A stretch of DNA of 64,000 nucleotides, from the NCBI RefSeq assembly GCF_014174305.1, contig NZ_JABEQH010000016.1, positions 1 through 64,000 of the forward strand, in the 5' to 3' direction. The position numbers were made by a program, and so were the translations under genes. This stretch comes from Gluconacetobacter johannae. GTDB taxonomy: Bacteria; Pseudomonadota; Alphaproteobacteria; Acetobacterales; Acetobacteraceae. Below, piece after piece: positions 1-7,755 of this stretch; the stretch's first letter is position 1, and each line of letters starts with the position of its first letter. The notes under the pieces were generated by a model. It did not search any database, was not told the DNA's origin, and was given only the letters and a program-made list of their open reading frames with translations.

Positions 1-1166
1 ATGCCGGGCTGGGGTCGGCGCTGCACCTGCTGGCCACCCTGACCGAGCAGGGGGCCGGCGTCCCGCGCGATCCGGTCGCGGCCACGCGCCTGTATGGGCA
101 GGCGGCGGAACGCGGCGTCCGTGCCGCCCAGGCCCGGTATGGGCTGGCGCTGCTGGAAGGGCGCGGCGGCCCGCGCGACGCCGTGCGCGGCGAGACCTGG
201 CTGCGGAAGGCCGCACTGGCCGGCGACCGCGAGGCCGCGGCCCTGCTGGGCGATGTCCATGCGCGCGGCGGCGACCTGCCGCCGAATTACCTCGAGGCCG
301 CGCTGTGGTACCGCCGCGCGGCGCAGGCCGGGCATGGGGGGGCGTGCCGGGCGATGGGGCTGCTGTGCCTGACCGGGGCGGGCCTGCCCCGCGACGTGAC
401 CGAAGCCGCGCGCTGGTTCCGGCAGGCGGCGGCGCTGGGCGATGCGCGGGCCGGGGCCGACCTGGGCAACCTGCTGCTGGCCGGCACGGTGTCGGACGAC
501 GACCGCCGCGAACTGGGGCGGTATTTCGCCCGGGCGGCCGAGGGCGGCGACCCGCTGGCGGCCTATAATTTCGGCGTCTGCCTGGCCGAAGGGCTGGGCA
601 TGGAACGCGACGAGCGCGCGGCGGTGGCGTGGATGCTGAAGGCGGCCGACGGCGTGGTCAACGCGCAGTACTGGTACGGGCGCATGCTGCTGGACGGGCG
701 GGGCTGCGCGCCCGACCCGGTCGCCGGGCGGGCCTGGATCGCCCGCGCCGCCACCGCCGGCATGGCCGACGCGCAGGTGGCGCTGGCGCAATTGCGGCTG
801 ACCGGGCGAGGGGGCGCGCGCGACCACGCCGGGGCGGCGGCGCTCTATCGCCAGGCGGCGGCGCAGGGGCAGGTGGACGCCATGTTCTCGCTCGGCGCGC
901 TGCATGGCGGCGGGCACGACATCCCGCCGGACCGGCTCCAGGCCCAACACTGGTTCCGCATGGCGGCGGAACGCGGCAACGCGCTGGGGCAGTTGATGCT
1001 GGGGCGCTATCTGCTGCGGGGGCTGGCCGGCACGACCGATGCGCCGCAGGCGCGGCTGTGGCTGGAACGGGCGCGCGCCCAGGGCGTGCCCGACGCGGCG
1101 GCGGAACTGGCGCGGATGGGGCCTGCGCCGGGCGTGGGCGATGCGGCCGCCGCCGGGCCGGGCTGA
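1..1166 (+). CDS. Sel1-repeat (SEL1-like TPR) protein, 5' end cut off
   Basis: The reading frame is open from base 3 to the TGA at 1164-1166, so the gene begins before the window. An internal ATG at 183 exists but lies inside a repeat. The protein is a series of roughly 36-residue Sel1 units with the usual A-x-Y/W-Y-R-x-A-A-x-x-G spacing, for example ALWYRRAAQAGH, ARWFRQAAALGD, ALYRQAAAQGQ and QHWFRMAAERGN. Such alpha-alpha solenoids are protein-binding scaffolds and have no enzymatic role. The next gene starts 3 bases after the stop, so co-transcription with the glycosyltransferase genes is likely, and a role in surface-glycan assembly is inferred from that. No signal peptide can be judged because the N-terminus is missing. 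Confidence 0.85.
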   Translation, partial: AGLGSALHLLATLTEQGAGVPRDPVAATRLYGQAAERGVRAAQARYGLALLEGRGGPRDAVRGETWLRKAALAGDREAAALLGDVHARGGDLPPNYLEAALWYRRAAQAGHGGACRAMGLLCLTGAGLPRDVTEAARWFRQAAALGDARAGADLGNLLLAGTVSDDDRRELGRYFARAAEGGDPLAAYNFGVCLAEGLGMERDERAAVAWMLKAADGVVNAQYWYGRMLLDGRGCAPDPVAGRAWIARAATAGMADAQVALAQLRLTGRGGARDHAGAAALYRQAAAQGQVDAMFSLGALHGGGHDIPPDRLQAQHWFRMAAERGNALGQLMLGRYLLRGLAGTTDAPQARLWLERARAQGVPDAAAELARMGPAPGVGDAAAAGPG

Positions 1167-1169
1167 CGC

Positions 1170-4115
1170 ATGGCGGGTGGCGTGACGGCGGCCGACCGCG
1201 CGGCATGGCAGGCGTGGGCCGACGCGCGGGCGCAGGCGGCCTTCCGCCATGCCCGGAAACGAGAGGCGGACGACCCGGACGACGCGCTGCGCTGTTACGA
1301 ACGCGCGCACCGCCTGGCCCCCGACAGCCCCAACGTCATGTTCCCGCTGGCGATGGCGCGGCTGCGCGGGGGCGACGCGGCGGGCGCGGTCCGGCTGCTG
1401 CATGTGCTGACGCGCCGGTTCGATTTCCGCGAGGGCTGGCTGGCGCTGTCCGGCGCGCTGCTGGCGGCGGGCGAGGGGGCGCAGGCCGCCGCGACGGCGC
1501 AGCGCGCCCTGTCCCGCCACGCCCCGCCCGACGACATGGACGCCCTGTTCGGCCGGCTGGCCGCCCTGGCGGGGCGTCCGGGCTGGTGCGGCCTGTCGGC
1601 GGCCGGCGGCCTGCGCGTGCGCGGACCGGCGGACGCGCGGCCCGAGGTCGCGTGCGACGGCCGGGCGGTGGCCGGGCGATGGCGCGACGGCGGGTTGCTG
1701 CTGCCCGCCGGTTGGCGCGATGCGGCGCGGATCGACGTGACAATGGCGGGCGCGCCCCTGCTGGGCAGTCCGCTGGACCCCGCCGCCCTGCTGCGGGTGG
1801 AAGGCGTGGTGGACTGCGACGCGGGCGGGCTGGCGGGCTGGGCCTGGCACCCGGCGGATCCCGACCACGCGCCCCGCCTGCGTGTCCTGTCGCGGGACGG
1901 GCGGGTCGTGCTGCGGGTCACGGCCTCGGCGCGCGCCACCGATGTCGACAGCACCGTCCCGCTGGCGCGGCCGCGTCGCTTCGCCGTGGCGGGGGCGCGC
2001 CTGCCGACGGGGCCGGTGCGGGTCGTCGGGCCGGACGGGCGCGACCTGACCGGCAGCCCGGCCGATCCGGCCGTCCTCGCCCTGCCGCCCGTCCTGCCCG
2101 CGCCCGATACCGGCCCGCTGGTGTCGGGCCGGCGCGCGCCGGTCGCCATCGTGGTGCCGGTCCATGGTGCGCGCGCGGCCACCCTGGCCTGCCTGGCCTC
2201 GGTCCGCGACAGCGTGGGGCCGGAGGTGCCAGTCTGGGTGGTCGATGACGCGACGCCGGATGGCGCGCTGGCGGCGGCGCTGGACGGGCTGGCGGCGGCG
2301 GGGAGCATCCGCCTGATCCGCCACGCGCGCACCCTGGGCTTTCCGGTTTCGGCCAACGACGGGATGCGCGCGGCGGCGGGGCACGACGTCGTGCTGCTGA
2401 ACAGCGACACGCTGGTGGCCGGCGGATGGCTGGCCGAGCTGGCCGGGGTCGCCTATGGCGCGCCCGATATCGGCACGGTCACGCCGCTGTCGAACGACGC
2501 CACCATCTTTTCCTGGCCCGGCCCGGACCGGCCGGCCCCGGTGCCCGACCTGGCGCGGGTGCGCCACCTGATGGCGGCGGCGCGGGCAGCCAATGGCGGG
2601 CAGGCGGTGCCGGTGCCCACCGGCCACGGGTTCTGCCTGTTCCTCCGGCACGACTGCCTGGCGCAGGCCGGGCCGTTCCGCGCCGACCTGTTCGCCCAGG
2701 GCTATGGCGAGGAGAACGAGTTCTGCCGGCGCGCGGCGGCGCTGGGCTGGCGGCATGTCGCGGCGGCCGGGGCCTTTGTCGGCCATGTCGGCTCGGCGTC
2801 GTTCGGGGCGGCGCGGCCGGCGCTGCTGCGGCGGAACCTGGCGATCGTGAACCGGCTGCACCCCGGCTACGACGCGCTGGTGGCGGCCCATGTCGCCGCC
2901 GACCCGCTGTTCGCGGCGCGGCGGCGGCTGGACCTGCTGTGCTGGCGGCGGGCCGGGGCGCGGTGGGCGCGCGCCGTGCTGCTGGTCACCCACGCGCAGG
3001 GCGGCGGGGTCGAACAGGTGGTGCAGGCCCGCGCCCGCGCCTGGCGGCGGTCGGGGGTGCGCGCCATCGTGCTGCGCCCCGACGGCGCGGGCTGCCGGCT
3101 GGAAGACGGCGGGGCACGAGATGACGCCGGGGATGACGCCGGGCCTGCCCCGCGCTTCCGCCTGCCGGCCGAATACGACATGCTGCTGGCGGTGCTGCGC
3201 GCCTCGGGGGTGGAGGCGGTGGAATGGCACCACCGCCTCGGCCACCGCGTCGCGGTCGATGCGCTGGCCGCCGACCTGGCGGTGCCGTACGACGTGCATG
3301 TCCATGACTACATCTGGTTCTGCCCGCGCATCGCCCTGGTGGGGCCGGGCGGGCGCTATTGCGGCGAACCCGGCCCCGAAGGCTGCGCGGCCTGCGTCGC
3401 GCGGATGGGCAGCCTGCTGGACGACGGGGCCGCCATCCCCGCCCTGCTGGCGCGGTCGCGGGCGGCGCTGTCGGGCGCGCGGGCGGTGGTGGCGCCGTCG
3501 GACGATGCGGCACGGCGGATGCAACGGCATTTCCCCGGCCTGACGGTCCATGTGACGCCGCTGGAGGACGACCGGCCGGACCTGTCGCTGGCCGCCTTCG
3601 CCCGGCTGGAGGGCGCGCCGGAGCCGCGTCCCGCGCCCGGCGGCCGGGTGCGCGTCGCCGTCATCGGCGCCATCGGGGTGGAAAAGGGCTACGACATCCT
3701 GCTGGCCGCCGCCCGCGACGCCGCCGCGCGCCGGCTGGATCTGGAATTCGTCGTCGTCGGGCACACGCCCGACGACGACGCGCTGATGCAGACGGGCCGG
3801 GTGTTCGTCACCGGCGCGTATCGCGCGGCCGAGTCGGTCTCCCTGCTGCGCGCCCAGCATGCCGACATCGCGCTGCTGCCTTCGGTCTGGCCCGAGACCT
3901 GGTGCTTCACCCTGGGACTGGCCTGGCGGGCCGGGCTGCGGGTGGTGGCCTACGATTTCGGGGCGGTGGCCGAACGCATCCGGCGGACCGGGCGCGGACG
4001 CGTCGTGCCGCCCGGCCTGTCGATTCACCAATTGAACATGATTTTGCTGTCTGCTGGGCGTCCGGGGGCGACCACGGCGCGCGCCGTCGCGACAAAAAGG
4101 AGATCTGGGCCTTGA
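1170..4115 (+). CDS. Bifunctional glycosyltransferase (N-terminal TPR-like, GT2, C-terminal GT4)
   Basis: This 981-residue protein starts at ATG 1170, 3 bases after the Sel1 gene. Residues about 30-110 look like a TPR segment. Residues about 325-560 form a GT2 domain: VAIVVPVHG, the nucleotide-binding VVDDATPDG near 357, and LLNSDT near 410 in the DxD position. A GT4-type domain follows, with VRVAVIGAIGVEKGYDILL near 827 and LPSVWPETWCFTL near 903, the latter containing the conserved Glu of retaining GT-B enzymes. Fusions of this kind build O-antigen, capsule or glycoprotein glycans on the cytoplasmic side. Sugar donor and acceptor cannot be read from the sequence. The last 25 residues after VVPPG are low in family similarity and may be a degenerate tail. 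Confidence 0.85.
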   Translation: MAGGVTAADRAAWQAWADARAQAAFRHARKREADDPDDALRCYERAHRLAPDSPNVMFPLAMARLRGGDAAGAVRLLHVLTRRFDFREGWLALSGALLAAGEGAQAAATAQRALSRHAPPDDMDALFGRLAALAGRPGWCGLSAAGGLRVRGPADARPEVACDGRAVAGRWRDGGLLLPAGWRDAARIDVTMAGAPLLGSPLDPAALLRVEGVVDCDAGGLAGWAWHPADPDHAPRLRVLSRDGRVVLRVTASARATDVDSTVPLARPRRFAVAGARLPTGPVRVVGPDGRDLTGSPADPAVLALPPVLPAPDTGPLVSGRRAPVAIVVPVHGARAATLACLASVRDSVGPEVPVWVVDDATPDGALAAALDGLAAAGSIRLIRHARTLGFPVSANDGMRAAAGHDVVLLNSDTLVAGGWLAELAGVAYGAPDIGTVTPLSNDATIFSWPGPDRPAPVPDLARVRHLMAAARAANGGQAVPVPTGHGFCLFLRHDCLAQAGPFRADLFAQGYGEENEFCRRAAALGWRHVAAAGAFVGHVGSASFGAARPALLRRNLAIVNRLHPGYDALVAAHVAADPLFAARRRLDLLCWRRAGARWARAVLLVTHAQGGGVEQVVQARARAWRRSGVRAIVLRPDGAGCRLEDGGARDDAGDDAGPAPRFRLPAEYDMLLAVLRASGVEAVEWHHRLGHRVAVDALAADLAVPYDVHVHDYIWFCPRIALVGPGGRYCGEPGPEGCAACVARMGSLLDDGAAIPALLARSRAALSGARAVVAPSDDAARRMQRHFPGLTVHVTPLEDDRPDLSLAAFARLEGAPEPRPAPGGRVRVAVIGAIGVEKGYDILLAAARDAAARRLDLEFVVVGHTPDDDALMQTGRVFVTGAYRAAESVSLLRAQHADIALLPSVWPETWCFTLGLAWRAGLRVVAYDFGAVAERIRRTGRGRVVPPGLSIHQLNMILLSAGRPGATTARAVATKRRSGP

Positions 4116-4161
4116 TTCCAATGCAGGACCGTCTTTTTTCGCCCATGGGGACCCGCGTCTG

Positions 4162-5214
4162 ATGCCGGACACCGGCCGGGTGACCGACCTGAAGGTCGCG
4201 GGACACCTGATGACCCTCGATGCGGGTCTGTACTGTATCTTCCACACCGGGCAGGACATGCCCGCCGGGGGCCTGCCGGGGGTGCGGATTTCCCCGCCGC
4301 CCGGCCCGGCCGGCGGGGCGGCCAGCATCGTCACCTTCGACGCCGACGGGTGGCTGGGTGGCGAGCGCAACGCGGCGCTGGTCCGTGTCCCCGCCGGCCC
4401 GGCGCAGGTGCTGATTACCATCTACCAGGATCCGGCGGCCGTGCAGGGCGCGCCCAAATTGCAGGTGGTGCGCCTGGCCGAGGACGCGCGCCCGGCCGCC
4501 CCCGCCCCGAAACCCGCCGCCGGGGTCGCGCCCGGCCCGGCGCCCCAGCCGGCGCCCCAGCCGCCCGCCGGGCCGGGGGCGGCGGAAATGACCGCCCACA
4601 TCCAGCGCCGGGGCGACGTCGCGGCGGCGCTGGGCGAGTGGATGGGCAAGCCGGGCAGCCAGGCGTGGATCGAGGGATTCGCGCTCTCGCCCGCCGGGCA
4701 GGTCGCCGCCGAGGACATCGAATACCAGGCCGTGCTGGGCCGGGGCTGGCTGTCCCCCTGGTCGTCCGGCGGGCAGTTCTGCGGCAGCCGGGGCATGGCG
4801 CTGCCGGTGCTGGGCCTGCGCGTGCGGCTGAAGGGGCCGGCGGCGCGGCACTTCGCCTGCACCGTCACCGCCACCTTCACCGACGGGTCGGCGGTCGGGC
4901 CGGTCGGCGCCGGCGGGGTGGCCGAGGCCGAGAGCCTGGCCCCGCTGGAAGCGTTCCGCATCGACATCGCGCCAGTCGAGCAGGCGGACACCCCCGACGC
5001 GCTGGAGGCCGAACTGCTGGCGGCGGTGTCCGATACCGCGCCCGCCGCCAAAACGCCCCCCAAAGCCAGGGCGGAGAAAGCCGGCAGGAAGGCCGGCAAG
5101 AAGGCCACGCCGCCGCCGGTCGATCCCGTCCGCCCCGGCCGCGGCCGCAAGGCCCCCGGATCGCGGCTGGACCTTCTGAAGGCGCGCCGGCGCCTGGCGT
5201 CCCGCCGCCCCTGA
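4162..5214 (+). CDS. Unknown protein with Pro/Ala-rich linker and basic C-terminus
   Basis: I do not recognise a family for this 350-residue protein. Three parts are visible. Residues 1-110 look beta-rich, with repeated G and V/I alternation. Residues about 112-140 are a Pro/Ala linker (PAAPAPKPAAG, PAPQPAPQPPAGPG). Residues about 145-275 are a second globular part with WIEGFALSP and DIEYQAVLGRGWLSPW. The last 60 residues are strongly basic with KARAEKAGRKAGKK. It lies between two glycosyltransferase genes on the same strand, so a role in the same glycan pathway is plausible. That is inference from position only. There is no signal peptide or membrane segment. Confidence 0.7.
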   Translation: MPDTGRVTDLKVAGHLMTLDAGLYCIFHTGQDMPAGGLPGVRISPPPGPAGGAASIVTFDADGWLGGERNAALVRVPAGPAQVLITIYQDPAAVQGAPKLQVVRLAEDARPAAPAPKPAAGVAPGPAPQPAPQPPAGPGAAEMTAHIQRRGDVAAALGEWMGKPGSQAWIEGFALSPAGQVAAEDIEYQAVLGRGWLSPWSSGGQFCGSRGMALPVLGLRVRLKGPAARHFACTVTATFTDGSAVGPVGAGGVAEAESLAPLEAFRIDIAPVEQADTPDALEAELLAAVSDTAPAAKTPPKARAEKAGRKAGKKATPPPVDPVRPGRGRKAPGSRLDLLKARRRLASRRP

Positions 5215-5262
5215 CCCGCCGTCCCCGCCTTCCGTCCCTGGCCCGCGATGCAGGGAGATCCC

Positions 5263-6516
5263 TTGAAGTATCTCGTTATTCACCAGAACTTCCCAGGGCA
5301 GTTCCTGCATCTGCTGCACCATCTGCGGGCCGAGGACGGCAACGAGGTCGTGTTCATCAGCGAACCGAACGACAACCATCTGCCGGGCGTCCGGCGGGCG
5401 GTCTATCGCCTGCCGCGCGGCGCGACCGAGGGTATCCATCCGGCGGCGCGGGAGTTCGAACTGGCGATGCTGCGGGCCGGGGCGGTCGCCCGCGCCGCCG
5501 TCACCCTGCGCGACCTGGGCTACCGGCCTGACATCATCATCGGCCACCATGGCTGGGGCGAACTGCTGGAACTGGGCGACGTGTTCCCCGGCGTGCCCGT
5601 GCTGGGCTATTACGAGTTCTTCTATCATCTCGACGGGCTGGATGTCGGGTTCGATCCGGAATTTCCGTCGCCCGCCTGCTTCCGCCCGGTCATCCGCGCC
5701 AAGAACGCGGTGAACCTGCAGGCGCTGGCCGGCGGCGGCTGGGGCCAGACGCCCACCCTGTTCCAGTGGAACACCTACCCCGCCTGGGCGCGCGAGCGGA
5801 TCACGCTGGTGCGCGAGGGCGTGGACCTGGCGGCCTGCGCGCCCGACCCCACGGCCTTCCGCCGCCGGCTGCGGATCGGCGATGCCGTCATCGCGCCGGG
5901 CGACAGGCTGGTGACCTACATCGCCCGCGACCTGGAGCCCTATCGCGGCTTTCACGTCTTCATGCGCGCCCTGCCGCGCATCCTGCGGGCCAGGCCCGAC
6001 GCGCGGGTGGTGCTGGTGGGCGGCGACGGCGTCAGCTACGGCGCGCGCCTGCCCTCGGGCACGTGGCGCGACAGGCTGCTGGCCGAACTGGCCGGGCGGA
6101 TCGACCCCGACCGCGTTCATTTCGTGGGCAAAGTGAAGTACGATACGTTCCGCGCCCTGTTGCGCCGGTCCGACGCGCATGTCTACCTGACCTATCCCTT
6201 CGTCGCCTCCTGGTCGCTGCGCGAGGCCATGGCCACGGGCTGCGCCATCGTCGGCAGCGACACCGCGCCGGTGCGCGAATTCCTGTCCGACGGGCGGACG
6301 GGGCGCCTGGTGCCGTTCCTCGACCCCGCGCGCATCGCCGACGGGGTGCTGGAGCTGCTGGACGACCGGGGGTTGGCCACGCGCCTGCGCCGCGCCGTCC
6401 GGCGCGAGGCCGAGCGGACATTGGATATGGAGGACTGCATGACACGGTACCGAACCCTGATCGACAGCCTGGTGCGGCAGGACGCCGCGCCCGGCCCTGC
6501 ACGCCCGTCGGCCTGA
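5263..6516 (+). CDS. Glycosyltransferase family 4
   Basis: I chose TTG 5263 as start. AGGGAG at 5252-5257 sits 5 bases before it, and the protein then begins MKYLVIHQNFPGQF, the usual GT4 N-terminal strand. The ATG at 5248 is in frame but has no ribosome site. The 417-residue product has an N-terminal Rossmann half (IIIGHHGWGELLELGDVFPGVPVLGYYEFFYH). A GT-B C-terminal half starts near residue 215 with YIARDLEPYRGFHVFMRALP and ends with SLREAMATGCAIVGSDTAPVRE near 316, including the two Glu residues of the E-x7-E signature. It most likely adds a hexose to a surface glycan from a nucleotide sugar. The following ynfA-type gene starts 2 bases after the stop. Confidence 0.9.
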   Translation: MKYLVIHQNFPGQFLHLLHHLRAEDGNEVVFISEPNDNHLPGVRRAVYRLPRGATEGIHPAAREFELAMLRAGAVARAAVTLRDLGYRPDIIIGHHGWGELLELGDVFPGVPVLGYYEFFYHLDGLDVGFDPEFPSPACFRPVIRAKNAVNLQALAGGGWGQTPTLFQWNTYPAWARERITLVREGVDLAACAPDPTAFRRRLRIGDAVIAPGDRLVTYIARDLEPYRGFHVFMRALPRILRARPDARVVLVGGDGVSYGARLPSGTWRDRLLAELAGRIDPDRVHFVGKVKYDTFRALLRRSDAHVYLTYPFVASWSLREAMATGCAIVGSDTAPVREFLSDGRTGRLVPFLDPARIADGVLELLDDRGLATRLRRAVRREAERTLDMEDCMTRYRTLIDSLVRQDAAPGPARPSA

Positions 6517-6518
6517 GC

Positions 6519-6857
6519 GTGCGGGCAGGGCTGGCGCCGTTCGCGGTCTATGTCGCGGCGGCGGTCTGCGAAATCGGGGGGTGCTACGCCTGGTGGTGCT
6601 GGCGGCGCGAGGGCGGCGGGGCGTGGCTGCTGCTGCCCGGCATGGCCAGCCTGGCGCTGTTCGGCTGGCTGCTGACCCTGGTGGACAGCCAGACGGCGGG
6701 CCGCACCTTCGCGGCCTATGGCGGCATCTATATCGTCGGCGCCATCGCCTGGCTGCGCGTGGTCGAAGGGCGGCCGGTCACCCCGCGCGACCTGGCCGGC
6801 GTGGCGCTGTGCCTGGCCGGCGCCGCCGTCATCCTGTCGGCGGGGCGCGGCCGGTAG
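6519..6857 (+). CDS. YnfA/UPF0060 family small membrane protein
   Basis: This gene uses a GTG start at 6519, 2 bases after the upstream stop, and encodes about 112 residues. It has four predicted membrane helices: APFAVYVAAAVCEIGGCYAWW, WLLLPGMASLALFGWLLTL, AAYGGIYIVGAIAWL and AGVALCLAGAAVIL. The family signature is visible as EIGGCYAWWCWRR, GRTFAAYGGIYI and DLAGVALCLAGA. YnfA proteins resemble half of the small multidrug resistance fold, and their physiological role is poorly settled. It is the last gene of the rightward block. A perfect hairpin at 6862-6890 follows. Confidence 0.9.
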   Translation: MRAGLAPFAVYVAAAVCEIGGCYAWWCWRREGGGAWLLLPGMASLALFGWLLTLVDSQTAGRTFAAYGGIYIVGAIAWLRVVEGRPVTPRDLAGVALCLAGAAVILSAGRGR

Positions 6858-6861
6858 CGGG

Positions 6862-6890
6862 GGAAGGCAAGGGCAAGGCCCTTGCCTTCC
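6862..6890. terminator. Perfect hairpin between convergent genes
   Basis: GGAAGGCAAGGG at 6862-6873 and CCCTTGCCTTCC at 6879-6890 form a 12-bp perfect stem with a 5-base loop. It sits between the stop of the ynfA-like gene and the stop of ppa, which face each other, so it can act as a terminator in both directions. The GGCAAGGGC core recurs at 23301-23322 and 44981-45002 (module d of the dispersed repeat family). No strong T tract follows. Confidence 0.65.
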
Positions 6891-6900
6891 TCCGCAGACG

Positions 6901-7425
6901 TCACTTCTGCGCGGCGGCCAGCGATTCGCGGATGACTTCGCCCGCTTCCTCGCGCCCGGCCCAGCCGGCCACCTTCACCCACTTGCCCTTTTCCAGGTCC
7001 TTGTAGCGGGTGAAGAAATGCTCGATCTGCTGGATCAGGATCTCGGGCAGGTCCGTAATCTTCTCGACCTTGGAATAGTACGGATTCACCTTGTCGTGCG
7101 GCACGCAGACGATCTTCTCGTCCTGGCCGCTCTCGTCCTCCATCCGCAGCATGCCGATCGGCCGGGCGCGGATCACGGCGCCGGGCACCACGGGGGCGGG
7201 GATCAGCACCAGCGCGTCGGCCGGGTCGCCGTCGGCGGCCAGCGTGCCGGGGATGAAGCCGTAGGCGGCCGGATAGGCCATCGGCGTGAACAGCACGCGA
7301 TCGACGACGACCGCGCCGCTGTCCTTGTCGATTTCGTACTTCACCGACGACCCCTGCGGGATCTCGATGACGACGTTGATATCGAACGGCACGTCGTTGC
7401 CGGGCGAGAGCTTCGAGACATCCAT
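6901..7425 (-). CDS. ppa: Inorganic pyrophosphatase (family I, soluble)
   Basis: The enzyme hydrolyses pyrophosphate to two phosphates in the cytoplasm and so drives biosynthetic reactions. I start it at ATG 7425, giving 174 residues, the usual family length. The upstream in-frame extension is Arg/Pro-rich and unlike the family, and GGAG lies 7 bases before this ATG. Visible family features are IPQGSSVKYEIDKDSGAVVVDR, PAAYGFIPGTLAADGDPADALVL (the Mg-binding D-G-D-P-x-D-A-L signature) and KDLEKGKWVKVAGW. All metal-binding Asp residues of the signature are present. The gene stands alone on the minus strand and faces the ynfA-like gene. Confidence 0.97.
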   Translation of the reverse strand: MDVSKLSPGNDVPFDINVVIEIPQGSSVKYEIDKDSGAVVVDRVLFTPMAYPAAYGFIPGTLAADGDPADALVLIPAPVVPGAVIRARPIGMLRMEDESGQDEKIVCVPHDKVNPYYSKVEKITDLPEILIQQIEHFFTRYKDLEKGKWVKVAGWAGREEAGEVIRESLAAAQK

Positions 7426-7594
7426 GGTGGGGCTCCACACTTCACGGAAGATGAAAGATGCTGCGAACCTATCGACGCGCGCCCGCCTTGCCAAGCACCC
7501 GCCGCCCGCCCGCGCCGGGCGCAGAAATGCCGGCGGGCCCGCGCGCGGGACCTTGCCAAATCGTCGCACATGCGCGAAGTCAGGGGCGGCCTGC

Positions 7595-7668
7595 GCGCCC
7601 GTAGCTCAATTGGTCAGAGCGGGCCGCTCATAACGGCTTGGTTGCGGGTTCAAGTCCTGCCGGGCGCA
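7595..7668 (+). tRNA. tRNA with CAU anticodon, tRNA-Ile2 type
   Basis: A full 74-base cloverleaf can be folded. The acceptor stem is GCGCCCG/CGGGCGC, the D stem GCTC/GAGC, the anticodon stem GGCCG/CGGCT (one G-T pair) with loop CTCATAA, and the T arm GCGGG-TTCAAGT-CCTGC. The discriminator base is A, and CCA is not encoded. The anticodon CAU fits Met or the Ile2 isoacceptor that TilS converts to lysidine. The CTCATAAC stretch and the TTGGTTGCGGG variable/T region resemble bacterial tRNA-Ile2 more than elongator Met, but identity should be tested with a tRNA classifier. Confidence 0.92.
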
Positions 7669-7755
7669 GGCCACAGCACCGGCCCGCGCGCGCCCTTGGG
7701 GGAACGCGGGCAGGCGACATTCTTCTTTCTTACCTCTGATCCGGGAGCCTTCGTC

